From Sphingomonas sp. Leaf20 (GTDB lineage Bacteria; Pseudomonadota; Alphaproteobacteria; Sphingomonadales; Sphingomonadaceae), in NCBI RefSeq assembly GCF_001421535.1, contig NZ_LMKN01000008.1:522208-586207 (forward strand): a DNA stretch of 64,000 nt, written 5' to 3'. The notes beneath the pieces are model-generated. The model did not search any database and was not told the DNA's origin. It saw nothing but the letters and a program-made list of their open reading frames with translations. A program made the translations under genes and the position numbers. This document shows positions 53,900-62,859 of this stretch, in pieces; position 1 is the first letter of the stretch; each line of letters opens with the position of its first letter.

Positions 53900-54256
53900 T
53901 CAGCCCTCCCGCGGAGGCCGCAAGGCCGGCGCGATGCCCGCCCCCAGATCGAGCACCGCGGCCTGCTCGATCAGCAGCGGCCGCTCGTGCATCGGCGTGC
54001 CCTCGATCCGCGCGCCATTCCAGTTCGATGGCGGCACGCACCCGATGCAGCCATGCAGTGCGGTCGCCTTGCGCTCGGGCGCCTCATGATCCGGGCCTGC
54101 GTCGGCCATGACGTGCGTCGGGGCCATGACCATGCCCGCCATGTCCATCGCCGCGGCATGCCCGCGCGGTGCAGGCGCGTCATGGCACGCTGCGGGCGCG
54201 ACCGCAGGAAACGCAAACGCAGCAAGGAGGAGGGCCAGGATCAGGCGCGCGATCAT
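53900..54256 (-). CDS. Small exported Cys/His/Met protein, probable copper locus
   Basis: A 118-residue protein with a signal peptide (MIARLILALLLAAFAFPAVAPA). The mature part is rich in His, Met and Cys: CHDAPAPRGHAAAMDMAGMVM, MADAGPDHEAPERKATALHGCIGCVPP. The GCIGC pair and His/Met clusters suit copper binding, similar to DUF2946-type proteins of copper operons. It lies upstream of the Met/His-rich barrel gene in the same direction, with a 50-bp gap. No CueR or CopRS regulator is adjacent. Confidence 0.65.
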   Translation of the reverse strand: MIARLILALLLAAFAFPAVAPAACHDAPAPRGHAAAMDMAGMVMAPTHVMADAGPDHEAPERKATALHGCIGCVPPSNWNGARIEGTPMHERPLLIEQAAVLDLGAGIAPALRPPREG

Positions 54257-54407
54257 CGGGTCGCTTTAGGCGCCGATGCGACCCACCACAACCTCCGAGC
54301 CTTTGGGGGAGCCAATGGCAGGGACGGCTGCGACGGTCGGGCCGTGGTCATGCTTGCCGCGGGGTCGCGGGCTTGCCGGACGGCCGCAAAGCGTCCAGCC
54401 TCCGCCA

Positions 54408-54644
54408 ATGACGATCGCAGACCAGTCCGGACGACGCGAAGCGCGTACCCGCAACGCCGCCAGGATTTCGATCCGGTTTGGCAAGCGCGCGACGCTCGAT
54501 GCGTCGGTCACGACCGCGGGCATGCTGTCGGCCGGCGCTCTGGTCTCCGCGATCCTCCTGTCGACCGCCGTCGTCGTCGCGGCCGCGGGGCGCACCGGGG
54601 CACGGCGCGCGCTCGCCCCGCCCGATCGCGACGCTGGCGATTGA
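54408..54644 (+). CDS. Small single-helix membrane protein
   Basis: A 78-residue protein whose codons are strongly G/C-ending like the neighbours. It has a basic N-terminus (RRFGKRATLDASVTTAG-like, ISIRFGKRATLDASVTTAG) and one hydrophobic helix (LSAGALVSAILLSTAVVVAAA), with a charged C-terminal tail. I recall similar short proteins in sphingomonads without a function. ATG 54408 is the best start; an open frame upstream is non-coding in appearance. Confidence 0.6.
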   Translation: MTIADQSGRREARTRNAARISIRFGKRATLDASVTTAGMLSAGALVSAILLSTAVVVAAAGRTGARRALAPPDRDAGD

Positions 54645-54692
54645 CCGCGATTGCTCTAGCCTGTGCATCCATCGTTCCGGAGTGACCCGTTC

Positions 54693-55163
54693 ATGATCTT
54701 GTTCCCAGTCCTGCTTGCCCTAGCCGCGGCACCACAGGCGGCGGCCGCGATGCCCGCGCAGGCGGCGCCGACGAAGCCCGCGCAGGCGGAGCACGTCGCG
54801 ATCCAGGCCGCGGACATCGATCGCAGCGCGACCTTCTATCACGAGGCGTTCGGGCTGCGGGTCATCCCGACGCCGCTGAAGAACCGCCGATGGCTCGACC
54901 TCGGAAACGGGCTCGCCCTGCACATCCTCGACGGACGCACGGCGCCCAAGCCGTCGAACCGGAACGAGCATCTGGCGCTCCACGTCGACGACCTTGCCAC
55001 GGTGACCGCATGGCTCGACCAGCGCCATCTCGTATGGACCGACCTCGCGGGGACGCAGCGGACGATGCAACTTCGCTTCGACGGCGTCCGGCAGATCTAC
55101 GTGCAGGATCCCGACGGCTATTGGCTGGAAATCGGCGACTCGCGCGGCGTCCCGGCGAAATAA
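54693..55163 (+). CDS. Exported VOC-superfamily (glyoxalase-like) protein
   Basis: A 156-residue protein with a signal peptide (MILFPVLLALAAAPQAAA). The mature part is one VOC domain: AEHVAIQAADIDRSATFYHEAFGLRVI at the start and DGVRQIYVQDPDGYWLEIGD at the end, with potential metal ligands His and Glu. VOC enzymes are usually cytoplasmic, so an exported member is notable. Substrate unknown. Confidence 0.82.
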   Translation: MILFPVLLALAAAPQAAAAMPAQAAPTKPAQAEHVAIQAADIDRSATFYHEAFGLRVIPTPLKNRRWLDLGNGLALHILDGRTAPKPSNRNEHLALHVDDLATVTAWLDQRHLVWTDLAGTQRTMQLRFDGVRQIYVQDPDGYWLEIGDSRGVPAK

Positions 55164-55247
55164 AGGTGTGCGGGGACCCGGTGCGAGAGTGCGCCGCGTC
55201 GGGCCTCCCGCGCGCCGACCGTCACGGCGACGACGAGAGGCGAACGC

Positions 55248-55760
55248 ATGGTTGAGATACGCACGGAGAGACTTTTGCTGAGGCCCGCATCGATGGATGA
55301 CGTGCCCGCGTTCCACAATATCCTGAGCGATGCTGCAGCCATGCAGTTCTGGTCGACGCCCCCGCACCAGGACGAAGCCGAAACCCGCGACTGGGTTGCC
55401 GCGATGATGGCGATCAGCCCGGGCGGCGGGGAGGATTTCGTCATCGAGCAGGACGGGCGGGTGATCGGGAAGCTGGGGCTGTTCCAGTTTCCCGAGATCG
55501 GCTTCATCCTGCACCGCGACGCCTGGGGGCGCGGCTATGCACGCGAAGCGCTCACCCCCGTCCTCGATCGCGCCTTTTCGGTGCATGGTCTGGCGTGCGT
55601 CGAGGCGGACGTGGACCCGCGCAACGCGGCTTCGCTTCGGCTGTTGCACGGCGCCGGGTTCGAGGAGACGGGGCGTGCCTCCCGCACCTGGAACATCGGC
55701 GGCGTGTGGAGCGACAGCGTGTATCTCACGCTGCGAAACGGCCAACGCGACGTCGGTTAG
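55248..55760 (+). CDS. RimJ/RimL-type GNAT acetyltransferase
   Basis: A 170-residue acetyltransferase. It starts with the RimL-like IRTERLLLRPASMDDVPAFHNIL, has the CoA site in FILHRDAWGRGYAREALTPVLDRAF, and the ending VDPRNAASLRLLHGAGFEETGRA. Targets may be protein N-termini or small molecules. ATG 55248 follows the GAGAGGCGAACGC region as ribosome site. Stands between the VOC gene and convergent ychF. Confidence 0.87.
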   Translation: MVEIRTERLLLRPASMDDVPAFHNILSDAAAMQFWSTPPHQDEAETRDWVAAMMAISPGGGEDFVIEQDGRVIGKLGLFQFPEIGFILHRDAWGRGYAREALTPVLDRAFSVHGLACVEADVDPRNAASLRLLHGAGFEETGRASRTWNIGGVWSDSVYLTLRNGQRDVG

Positions 55761-55780
55761 CCATCCGCGCGGGTCGCGGC

Positions 55781-56878
55781 TCAGCTGTGCAGGAAGTGCA
55801 TCACGTCGCCGTCATGGACGACATACGCCTTGCCTTCGGCGCGCAGCTTGCCCGCCTCGCGTGCCTTCGATTCCCCGCCCAGCGCGATGAAGTCGTCATA
55901 CGCGATCGTCTCGGCGCGGATGAAGCCCTTTTCGAAATCGCCGTGGATTTCGCCCGCGGCCTGCGGCGCGGTCGCGCCTGCATGCACGGTCCAGGCGCGC
56001 GCTTCCTTCGGGCCGACCGTGAAGAAGGTCAGCAGCTGGAGCAGCTTGTAGCCGGCGGTGATGACACGGGCGAGGCCGGTCTCTTCCAGCCCCAGCTCGC
56101 CGAGGAACTCGCCGCGATCCTCGGCGGGCATCGTCGCGATCTCGGCCTCGATCGCCGCCGACACGACGACCGCCTCGGCGCCCTCGGCCGCCGCCTTCTC
56201 GAACACGCGCGCCGACAGCGCATTGCCGTTCGCGGCATCACCCTCGTCGACGTTGCACACGTAGAGGACGGGCTTGGCGGTCAGCAGCTGGGCCTGCGCG
56301 AACACGCGCGCCTCGTCCTCGTCCTTGGGCACCGTCAGCCGCGCGGGCTTGCCTTCGCGCAACAGCTCGAGTGCCTGGCCGAGCACGGCCGCGCCGATCT
56401 TGGCCTCCTTGTCGCCCTGCATGCCCTTCTTGGCGAGGTTGGGGACGCGCTTCTCGAGGCTTTCGAGATCGCTCAGCATCAGCTCGGTCTCGACGGTCTC
56501 GGCATCGGCGATCGGATCGACCTTGTTGTCGACATGAGTCACGTCGCCATTCTCGAAGCAGCGCAGCACATGGACGATCGCGTCGACCTCGCGGATGTTG
56601 CCGAGGAACTGGTTGCCGAGCCCTTCGCCCTTCGACGCGCCACGTACGAGGCCGGCGATGTCGACGAAGCCGAGCTGAGTCTCGATGATCTTCTGCGAAC
56701 CCGCGATCTTGGCCAGCGAGTCGAGCCGCTTGTCGGGCACGCCCACGTTACCGACGTTCGGCTCGATCGTGCAGAACGGATAGTTCGCCGCCTGCGCCGC
56801 GGCCGTCTGCGTCAGCGCGTTGAAGAGGGTGGACTTGCCGACGTTCGGCAGCCCCACGATGCCGCAGCGAAAACCCAT
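55781..56878 (-). CDS. ychF: YchF/OLA1 family ATPase
   Basis: A 365-residue Obg-related P-loop protein that prefers ATP. It begins [24 protein letters not shown] (Walker A), with [19 protein letters not shown], and a coiled-coil region in the middle, and ends with a TGS-like domain ([31 protein letters not shown]). The usual NKxD specificity motif is replaced (YVCNVDE), as in all YchF. It is linked to ribosomes and stress responses. Confidence 0.96.
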   Translation of the reverse strand: MGFRCGIVGLPNVGKSTLFNALTQTAAAQAANYPFCTIEPNVGNVGVPDKRLDSLAKIAGSQKIIETQLGFVDIAGLVRGASKGEGLGNQFLGNIREVDAIVHVLRCFENGDVTHVDNKVDPIADAETVETELMLSDLESLEKRVPNLAKKGMQGDKEAKIGAAVLGQALELLREGKPARLTVPKDEDEARVFAQAQLLTAKPVLYVCNVDEGDAANGNALSARVFEKAAAEGAEAVVVSAAIEAEIATMPAEDRGEFLGELGLEETGLARVITAGYKLLQLLTFFTVGPKEARAWTVHAGATAPQAAGEIHGDFEKGFIRAETIAYDDFIALGGESKAREAGKLRAEGKAYVVHDGDVMHFLHS

Positions 56879-56967
56879 GATATGCCCTTGGTATAAGAAT
56901 GTGCGGGCGCTTTAGGGCAGGGCGGGGCGGAACGCCAGCATCAGGCCTGAGCCTTCGCCCAACTCTC

Positions 56968-57051
56968 CCGTCATCCTGGCGAAAGTCAGGATCCAGGGTC
57001 GCAAGGGGCGCCATCCGTTACTCTGGATCCTGACTTTCGTCAGGATGACGG
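56968..57051. repeat. Inverted repeat, CCGTCATCCTGACGAAAGTCAGG family (copy 3)
   Basis: Left arm 56968-56996 and right arm 57023-57051 are complementary with a single mismatch around a 26-bp centre. Lies between ychF and the divergently transcribed alcohol dehydrogenase gene. Confidence 0.9.
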
Positions 57052-57102
57052 AGTGCGCGACTGATCGACGTAACCGATTGTCGCAATGCAGCAAAATTAT
57101 CG

Positions 57103-57114
57103 TACCGGTCGGTA
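57103..57114. promoter_or_regulatory. Palindromic operator candidate before the alcohol dehydrogenase
   Basis: TACCG-GT-CGGTA, a 5-bp inverted repeat with two central bases, 57 bp upstream of ATG 57171. TetR- and related operators often have this TACCGxxCGGTA form. A CATAAT that could be a -10 box follows at 57162-57167. No regulator gene is adjacent. Confidence 0.35.
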
Positions 57115-57170
57115 GATATCGGGATCGCCGTGCGTATATCGCGTTCTGCCAGCCATAATTTAGGAATAGC

Positions 57171-58235
57171 ATGACCACCACCGCCAACGGCTTTGCCGCG
57201 CAATCCCCCGCAACGCCGCTCGCGCCGTTCAGCTTCGAGCGCCGCGCGCCGGGCAAGACCGACGTCGCGATCGACATCGCGTTCTGCGGCGTCTGCCACT
57301 CGGATCTCCACACCGCCAAGGGCGAGTGGGAAGGCACGCTGTACCCGTGCGTCCCCGGCCACGAGATCGTCGGCCGCGTCACCGCAGTCGGCAGCGACGT
57401 CACCAAGTTCAAGGTCGGCGACATCGCCGGCGTCGGCTGCATGGTCGACAGCTGCGGCCAGTGCCCGTCGTGCACCGACGGCGAGGAGCAATATTGCGAG
57501 ACGACCGGTTTCGTCGGCACGTATAACGGCCCCGATCCCGTGCTCGGCGGCCACACCTTCGGCGGCTATTCGGATCACATCGTCGTCGACGAGGGCTTCG
57601 TGCTCAAGGTCTCGCATCCCGAGGCCGATCTCGCCGCGGTCGCGCCTTTGCTCTGCGCGGGCATCACGACCTATTCGCCGCTCAAGCACTGGAAGGTCGG
57701 CCCCGGCCAGAAGGTCGGCATCGTCGGTCTCGGCGGTCTCGGTCACATGGGCGTCAAGATCGCCAACGCGATGGGCGCCGAGGTCTATGTCTTCTCGACC
57801 TCGCCGAACAAGCGCGACGATGCCAAGCGTCTGGGCGCCAAGGACCTGATCGTGTCGAAGGATGCCGATGCGATGGCGGAGCATGCGAACAGCTTCGACT
57901 TCATCCTGAACACCGTTGCCGCACCGCACAATCTCGACCCGTTCCTCGAGCTGCTCAAGCGCGACGGCACGATGACTCTGGTCGGCGTGCCCGCCGAGCC
58001 GCATCCGTCGCCTTCGGTCGGCAACCTGATCTTCCGCCGCCGCCAGCTGGCGGGCTCGCTGATCGGCGGGATCGCGGAGACGCAGGAAATGCTCGATTTC
58101 TGCAACGAGCACGGCTTGGTGTCGGACATCGAGATGATCCGCATGGACGAGATCGAGCCGGCGTATGACCGCATGGTCAAGAGCGACGTGAAGTACCGCT
58201 TCGTCATCGACATGGCGTCGATGCCGACGGCCTGA
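57171..58235 (+). CDS. Zinc-dependent alcohol/aldehyde dehydrogenase (YahK/CAD type)
   Basis: A 354-residue medium-chain dehydrogenase. The catalytic zinc is held by Cys in FCGVCHSDLH and His in PGHEIVGRV; the structural zinc lobe has CxxCxxC-like CGQCPSCTDGEEQYC. The nucleotide fold has VGIVGLGGLGHMGVKI. The branch with CHSDLHTAKGEW and GGYSDHIVVDEGF is the cinnamyl-alcohol / YahK aldehyde-reductase type, usually NADPH-dependent. TTTAGGAATAGC before ATG 57171 gives the ribosome site. Confidence 0.9.
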   Translation: MTTTANGFAAQSPATPLAPFSFERRAPGKTDVAIDIAFCGVCHSDLHTAKGEWEGTLYPCVPGHEIVGRVTAVGSDVTKFKVGDIAGVGCMVDSCGQCPSCTDGEEQYCETTGFVGTYNGPDPVLGGHTFGGYSDHIVVDEGFVLKVSHPEADLAAVAPLLCAGITTYSPLKHWKVGPGQKVGIVGLGGLGHMGVKIANAMGAEVYVFSTSPNKRDDAKRLGAKDLIVSKDADAMAEHANSFDFILNTVAAPHNLDPFLELLKRDGTMTLVGVPAEPHPSPSVGNLIFRRRQLAGSLIGGIAETQEMLDFCNEHGLVSDIEMIRMDEIEPAYDRMVKSDVKYRFVIDMASMPTA

Positions 58236-58274
58236 TCGGGCAGGGGCGGCGCGCGTTGCGTGCTGCCCTCTTTC

Positions 58275-58360
58275 CCCGTCATCCTGACGAAAGTCAGGAT
58301 CCAGGGTTACGGGTGCTTACGCTCTTGGCTCTGGGTCCTGACTTTCGTCAGGATGACGGG
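58275..58360. repeat. Inverted repeat, CCGTCATCCTGACGAAAGTCAGG family (copy 4)
   Basis: Arms 58275-58304 and 58331-58360 pair over 30 bp with one G-T position. It sits between the convergent alcohol dehydrogenase and oxygenase-like genes, ending 14 bp before the latter's stop, so it may serve as a two-way terminator. Confidence 0.92.
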
Positions 58361-58374
58361 GGGGGGCCCCTGCC

Positions 58375-58980
58375 TCACCACCGATAATTGAAACTGATGC
58401 TGATCCGCTCGCCCTTGGCAGCATTCGGCACGACCTCATGCCGCAGCCAGCTCTCCCACAAGAACACGCTCCCCGGCTTCGGCAGCGCATAGACGAACGT
58501 CCGCAGATCCTCCGGCGCATCGTCGAGGCGGGTCGGCGCGGCCATCATCATCGGCAGCCGCGGATCCTCCAGCTTGAGCGCGCCCGCGCCCTCGGGAATC
58601 GTCACGTACATCGTTCCCGACACGACGCTGTGCGGATGGATATGACCCGAATGCGCGCCCCCGGGCTTGAGGACGTTCACCCACAGGCTGTCGAGCTTCA
58701 GCTTCCGCCCGTCCAGATCGAACGCGCAGTCCTTCGCGAACGCCGCGACATGCTTGTTGAGCAACCGCACCAGATCGCCGAACCGCGGATCGCGCAACGG
58801 CAGGTCGTTCAGCGACGCGTACGACGTATACCCGCGATAGCCATGCGCCTTCGACCAGGCGACACCCGCACGGTCCGCCTTGGACAGTTCGAGCGCGGCG
58901 TCCTCGAGCTCCTCGACCAGAGCGTCGTCGCCGAGATCGGCCTCGTAGAAGCGCGTGGCGAACAGCGAGCGGGTGGTCAT
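58375..58980 (-). CDS. TIGR02466-type putative 2-oxoglutarate/Fe(II) oxygenase
   Basis: A 201-residue protein matching what I know of the TIGR02466 family. The double-stranded beta-helix has GGAHSGHIHPHSVVSGTMYVTIP (His ligands), LKLEDPR, and WESWLRHEVVPN with a second His, ending ERISISFNYRW. The metal triad would be His-x-His/Asp...His. Substrate unknown. The pth stop overlaps its start by four bases, so it is translated after pth. Confidence 0.82.
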   Translation of the reverse strand: MTTRSLFATRFYEADLGDDALVEELEDAALELSKADRAGVAWSKAHGYRGYTSYASLNDLPLRDPRFGDLVRLLNKHVAAFAKDCAFDLDGRKLKLDSLWVNVLKPGGAHSGHIHPHSVVSGTMYVTIPEGAGALKLEDPRLPMMMAAPTRLDDAPEDLRTFVYALPKPGSVFLWESWLRHEVVPNAAKGERISISFNYRW

Positions 58981-59561
58981 GGTTGCATCCTCACAGCGAC
59001 ATCATTCATGAAGCGGACGTCGTCGCCCGCCGCCAGCCACGCCGCCTCCGCAGCGATCGCGCCGAGCATGTCGGACAGCGGCTCGATCTCCGTCTTGGCG
59101 TAGTTGCCGAGCACATAGCCGGTGACGCGGTCCTTGTGCCCGGGATGCCCGATCCCGAGCCGCACGCGACGGAAATCGGGGCCCAGATGCTGGTCGGTCG
59201 AGCGCAGCCCGTTATGCCCCGCGGTCCCGCCGCCGGTCTTCACCTTGACGCGGAAGGGGGCGATATCGAGTTCGTCGTGGAACACCGTCAGCGCGTCGAC
59301 GTCGAGCTTGTAGAAGCGCAGCGCCTCGCCGATCGCGCGGCCGCTTTCGTTCATGAAGGTCGCGGGCTTCAGCAGCAGGATCTTCTCCGATCCGATCCGC
59401 CCCTCCTGCGTCCATCCCTGGAACTGCTTCTTGACCGCGCCGAAGCCGTGCACCGCGGCGATCGCGTCGGCGACCATGAACCCGACATTGTGCCGGTGCA
59501 TCGCATATTGCGCCCCCGGATTGCCGAGTCCCGCCCAGATCTGCACGTTAATATTCTCCAA
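58977..59561 (-). CDS. pth: Peptidyl-tRNA hydrolase
   Basis: A 194-residue enzyme that recycles tRNA from stalled peptidyl-tRNA. Family motifs are AGLGNPGAQYAMHRHNVGFMV with the catalytic His, LLKPATFMNESG, VFHDELDIAPFRVKVKTGGGTAGHNGLRS and RVRLGIGHPG. The length is normal. It is upstream of and coupled to the oxygenase-like gene, and downstream of rplY in the common rplY-pth order. Confidence 0.96.
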   Translation of the reverse strand: MENINVQIWAGLGNPGAQYAMHRHNVGFMVADAIAAVHGFGAVKKQFQGWTQEGRIGSEKILLLKPATFMNESGRAIGEALRFYKLDVDALTVFHDELDIAPFRVKVKTGGGTAGHNGLRSTDQHLGPDFRRVRLGIGHPGHKDRVTGYVLGNYAKTEIEPLSDMLGAIAAEAAWLAAGDDVRFMNDVAVRMQP

Positions 59562-59586
59562 AAACGATCATTGCCCGCGCCCCAAG

Positions 59587-59683
59587 CCGTCATTCCCGCG
59601 CAGGCGGGAACCCATAATGGCAAGCCTCTCGATTCCATAGGAAGGTCTGAGGGTCTGGATCCCCGCCTGCGCGGGAATGACGG
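59587..59683. repeat. Inverted repeat, CCGTCATTCCCGCG type (copy 2)
   Basis: Left arm 59587-59614 and right arm 59655-59683 pair with a few mismatches around a 40-bp centre. A T7 tract follows the right arm. It lies between pth and the rplY terminator and is a close relative of 37633-37729. Confidence 0.8.
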
Positions 59684-59720
59684 TTTTTTTGGGTGGGCGG
59701 AATGGCTTACAAAATGAAAC

Positions 59721-59748
59721 GGGCGGGAAAGCCCTAGCTTTCCCGCCC
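59721..59748 (-). terminator. Terminator of rplY
   Basis: Perfect 12-bp stem (arms 59721-59732 and 59737-59748) with a 4-base loop; on the minus strand it runs into TTTCATTTTG. It lies 40 bp past the rplY stop. Confidence 0.85.
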
Positions 59749-59788
59749 GCCCGATCACGTCGAAACCATCATCCGAAGATGAAGGAGA

Positions 59789-60487
59789 TTAGTCCTTCTT
59801 CTGCGGCGTGATCTTGTCGTCGTCGTTGTTGTCGTCGTTCGGCTCGACCGGGGTCTCTTCCTCGGCAGCAGCCTCGGCGGCCTGCGCCTCGGCGACTTCA
59901 GCCTCGAGCTGCTCGTCCTCGACGGTCGGGACGGTCGGCGGCACGATCGTGGCGATCGCAAAGTCGCGGTCGTCGATCGCAGGCGTCGCGCCCTTGGGCA
60001 GCGTCACGTCGCTGATGTGGATCGAATCGCCGATTTCCTTGCCGGCGAGCGAAATCGTGATCTCGCCCGGGATGTCCGATGCGTCGACGACCAGCTCGAT
60101 CTCATGGCGCGTGATGTTGAGCACGCCGTTGCCGCGCTTGATGCCCGGTGCCTCGTCCTCGTCGGTGAAAACGACCGGCACGGCAACCGTCACCGTCGAG
60201 TGCGCACCGATGCGCAGGAAGTCGACATGGATCGGGCGATCGCTGACCGGGTGGAACGAGACGTCCTTGGGGAGCGTGCGGATGCCGTTGACCATCACGA
60301 CCGAATTCATGAAGTGGCCGGTCATCAGCGCCTTCATCAGCGCCTTTTCCTCGAGGTGAACCGACGTCGGTTCCTGATTCTGGCCGTAGATCACGGCAGG
60401 CACGCGGCCATCACGACGCAGCGCCCGGGAGGCTCCCTTGCCAACCCGGTCACGCGTCTCGGCTGCGAGCGTCAACTGTTCGCTCAT
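59789..60487 (-). CDS. rplY: Ribosomal protein bL25 (Ctc form)
   Basis: A 232-residue long form of bL25, binding 5S rRNA. The N-terminal L25 domain ([29 protein letters not shown]) is followed by the Ctc-type C-terminal beta domain ([19 protein letters not shown]) and an acidic tail rich in Glu/Ala then Asp/Asn ([21 protein letters not shown]). Long-form L25 with such a tail is usual in alphaproteobacteria. Upstream of pth. Confidence 0.95.
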   Translation of the reverse strand: MSEQLTLAAETRDRVGKGASRALRRDGRVPAVIYGQNQEPTSVHLEEKALMKALMTGHFMNSVVMVNGIRTLPKDVSFHPVSDRPIHVDFLRIGAHSTVTVAVPVVFTDEDEAPGIKRGNGVLNITRHEIELVVDASDIPGEITISLAGKEIGDSIHISDVTLPKGATPAIDDRDFAIATIVPPTVPTVEDEQLEAEVAEAQAAEAAAEEETPVEPNDDNNDDDKITPQKKD

Positions 60488-60593
60488 CGATATTCTCCGA
60501 AACTCGTTTGTTGTCCTTCCCGCCCACGCCTCCAGGGATGACCATGGACCGGAAGCGCGGGCGCATAGCGGAAGTGAGGGGGAAAAGCAATTC

Positions 60594-60732
60594 TACCCCT
60601 CTCCCCTCGGGGGAGAGGGAGGGGCCCGCTGCAAAGCAGTGGGAGGGTGAGGGCACGGTCTGCCCCAAACGCGTGCCCTCACCCTTCCGGCGCAAGTGCG
60701 CCTCCCTCCCTCTCCCCCGAGGGGAGAGGGTA
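60594..60732. repeat. Large inverted repeat of C/G runs
   Basis: Outer arms 60594-60622 and 60705-60732 (TACCCCTCTCCCCTCGGGGG type) pair closely, and an inner pair GGTGAGGGCACG / CGTGCCCTCACC (60646-60657 and 60672-60683) extends the structure. It occupies the space between rplY's start and the TraB/GumN stop and would fold as a long hairpin or cruciform. Confidence 0.8.
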
Positions 60733-60738
60733 AGTCGC

Positions 60739-61692
60739 TCAATACCGAACCCGCTCGGCCTTCATCCCGAGCTTCGCCAGCTGCGCCTGCACGCTGTCCT
60801 GTCCCGCCAGATGCCCCGCACCGACCGCGACGAACACCGTCCCCGGCGTCTTCATCCGGTTCGCGACCCATTCCGCCCAGCGCGCGTTGCGATCGACCAG
60901 CAACACCTTCGCCACCTCGGGGGAATCCTTCAGGCTCTCGTTCATCTCCTTCGCGAGCGCCTCGGGATCGCCCTTCGCCCATTCGTCGACCATCGTCGCC
61001 ATCGTCGTCTCGAGCTTGGGCAGCTCGTCGATCGTGCTGCCGAGAAACTGCAGCTGCGCCTTTTGCGACAGCCCGCCGAAATAGCCCAGCTGCTGCTCCG
61101 CCGTCTCCAGCCCGATCACCGGCTTGCCCGCCGCCTTCGCCGCCGCGGTGATCACATGCTCGGGCCCGTTCTCCGAGTCATAGCCAAGCTTCGACAGCGG
61201 CGCGATCGACAGGTTGGTCGCCGCCAGCCACGGCCGAAACCGATCAAATGCATTCGCCGGCAGCCCCAGGTCGGTCACCGCCTTGGCATAGGCCGCGCGC
61301 TTGTCCGCGGGCAGCTGCTCGGTCAGCGTCGGGCCATCCTTCGCCACGCCGGTCGCCATCACGAGGCTCTGCATCTTGTTCGCATCGGGCATCACCAGCT
61401 CGAGCACCACCTGCTGCGACCGGTCGAACGCGGTCTTCACCGCCTCGTCGAACCACGTCATGCCGGGCTTGAGCACATGGATCGTCCCGAACAGATAGAT
61501 CGTCGTGTCCTTGTCCTTCACCACCCACAGGGCCGGATCGGCATCGTTGGCGGCCTGCACGGGCTTCGGCGCGACCTGCGCGCAGGCGGGGAGCGCGAAC
61601 GCCATCGCCATTGCAGAGAGGGCGGATCGGAACGAGGCGATCTTCGAAAACAGCTTCAAGGCGAGGGCATCCTTATCGTTGGTCGCCCCCAT
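60739..61692 (-). CDS. TraB/GumN family lipoprotein
   Basis: A protein of about 317 residues with a membrane-export N-terminus ending in a lipobox-like LPAC. The TraB/GumN fold is recognised by [12 protein letters not shown] near the N-terminus, [12 protein letters not shown], and the C-terminal [16 protein letters not shown] (GxxHL motif), residues thought to form a metalloprotease-like site. ATG 61692 is chosen; a GTG at 61719 with AGAGG six bases upstream would add nine residues and is almost as likely. Role unknown. Confidence 0.82.
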   Translation of the reverse strand: MGATNDKDALALKLFSKIASFRSALSAMAMAFALPACAQVAPKPVQAANDADPALWVVKDKDTTIYLFGTIHVLKPGMTWFDEAVKTAFDRSQQVVLELVMPDANKMQSLVMATGVAKDGPTLTEQLPADKRAAYAKAVTDLGLPANAFDRFRPWLAATNLSIAPLSKLGYDSENGPEHVITAAAKAAGKPVIGLETAEQQLGYFGGLSQKAQLQFLGSTIDELPKLETTMATMVDEWAKGDPEALAKEMNESLKDSPEVAKVLLVDRNARWAEWVANRMKTPGTVFVAVGAGHLAGQDSVQAQLAKLGMKAERVRY

Positions 61693-61754
61693 GTAGGACG
61701 CCCCACTCAAACGCACCACTTGCCTCTCGCACCCCCATCCGCCAAAGCCCGCGC

Positions 61755-62633
61755 GTGACCCAGCCCCTGAAAAAGCCTCTCAGCTTCCAGCGCATGATCC
61801 TCACGCTCCATGACTATTGGAGCGAGCACGGGTGTCTGATCCTGCAGCCCTACGACATGGAAATGGGCGCTGGCACCTTCCACACCGCCACGACGCTGCG
61901 CGCGCTCGGGCCGAAACCGTGGAACGCCGCGTTCGTCCAGCCCTGCCGCCGCCCGACCGACGGTCGCTATGGCGAGAACCCCAACCGGCTCCAGCATTAT
62001 TACCAGTATCAGGTGATCCTGAAGCCATCGCCCGCCAACCTCCAGGAACTCTACCTCGGCAGCCTCGCGGCGATCGGCATCGACATGCTGAAGCACGACA
62101 TCCGCTTCGTCGAGGACGACTGGGAGAGCCCGACGCTCGGCGCATGGGGTCTCGGCTGGGAGGTCTGGTGCGACGGCATGGAGGTGACCCAGTTCACCTA
62201 TTTCCAGCAGATGGGCGGCTTCGACATGAAGCCCGTCGCGGGCGAGTTGACCTACGGGCTCGAGCGCCTCGCAATGTATATCCAGGACAAGGACAGCGTC
62301 TACGACCTCGCGTTCAACGACGCCGGGGTGACGTATGGCGAGGTGTTCCTGGAGAACGAGCAGGAGATGTCGAAGTGGAACTTCGAGGTCGCCGACACGG
62401 ACTCGCTGTTCGACCAGTTCCGCAAGCACGTCGCCGAATGCGAGAACAGCCTGAACCACCAGCTGCCGATCCCCGCCTACGAGCAGGCGATCAAGGCCAG
62501 CCACGTCTTCAACCTGCTCCAGGCGCGCGGGGTGATCTCGGTCGCCGAACGCCAGGCCTATATGGGCCGAGTCCGCGACCTCGCCAAAGGCGCCTGCGCC
62601 GCCTGGATGGACAAGCACGGATGGGCGGCGTGA
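61755..62633 (+). CDS. glyQ: Glycyl-tRNA synthetase alpha subunit
   Basis: A 292-residue catalytic subunit of the tetrameric bacterial GlyRS. It has [36 protein letters not shown]-like [28 protein letters not shown] and [24 protein letters not shown], all strongly conserved. The GTG at 61755 is the natural start although its ribosome site is weak. glyS follows, but 226 bp later instead of adjoining, because of a repeat element. Confidence 0.97.
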   Translation: MTQPLKKPLSFQRMILTLHDYWSEHGCLILQPYDMEMGAGTFHTATTLRALGPKPWNAAFVQPCRRPTDGRYGENPNRLQHYYQYQVILKPSPANLQELYLGSLAAIGIDMLKHDIRFVEDDWESPTLGAWGLGWEVWCDGMEVTQFTYFQQMGGFDMKPVAGELTYGLERLAMYIQDKDSVYDLAFNDAGVTYGEVFLENEQEMSKWNFEVADTDSLFDQFRKHVAECENSLNHQLPIPAYEQAIKASHVFNLLQARGVISVAERQAYMGRVRDLAKGACAAWMDKHGWAA

Positions 62634-62652
62634 TGGGCTTGGTAGAAGATTG

Positions 62653-62828
62653 GTTCACGCGGAGACGCGGAGCCGCGGAGAAGAAGGTCGGCGACGTGTC
62701 GCGTTTCGGCAGTCTCGCGCCTAGCATCCAGCATGGTGAGAGACGCCTGCGGCGTCGAACAGCCGCGCGCAGCGCCCCAAACCTTTCTTCTCCCCTTCTG
62801 CTCCGCGTCTCCGCGTCTCCGCGTGAAC
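62653..62828. repeat. Inverted repeat inserted between glyQ and glyS
   Basis: Left arm 62653-62683 (GTTCACGCGGAGACGCGGAG...) and right arm 62795-62828 (...CTCCGCGTCTCCGCGTGAAC) are imperfect complements with GCGGAGAC sub-repeats. It fills the 226-bp gap inside a normally compact operon; the open frame through it is not coding. Confidence 0.85.
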
Positions 62829-62859
62829 AAAATTCTCCCTTCTTCGCGTGCGAACCCAA

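Noticed and set aside
53850..54041. N-terminal extension of the Met/His-rich barrel protein
   Set aside because: An AAGGA ribosome site and signal peptide fit ATG 53849; the extension overlaps the preceding gene in another frame.
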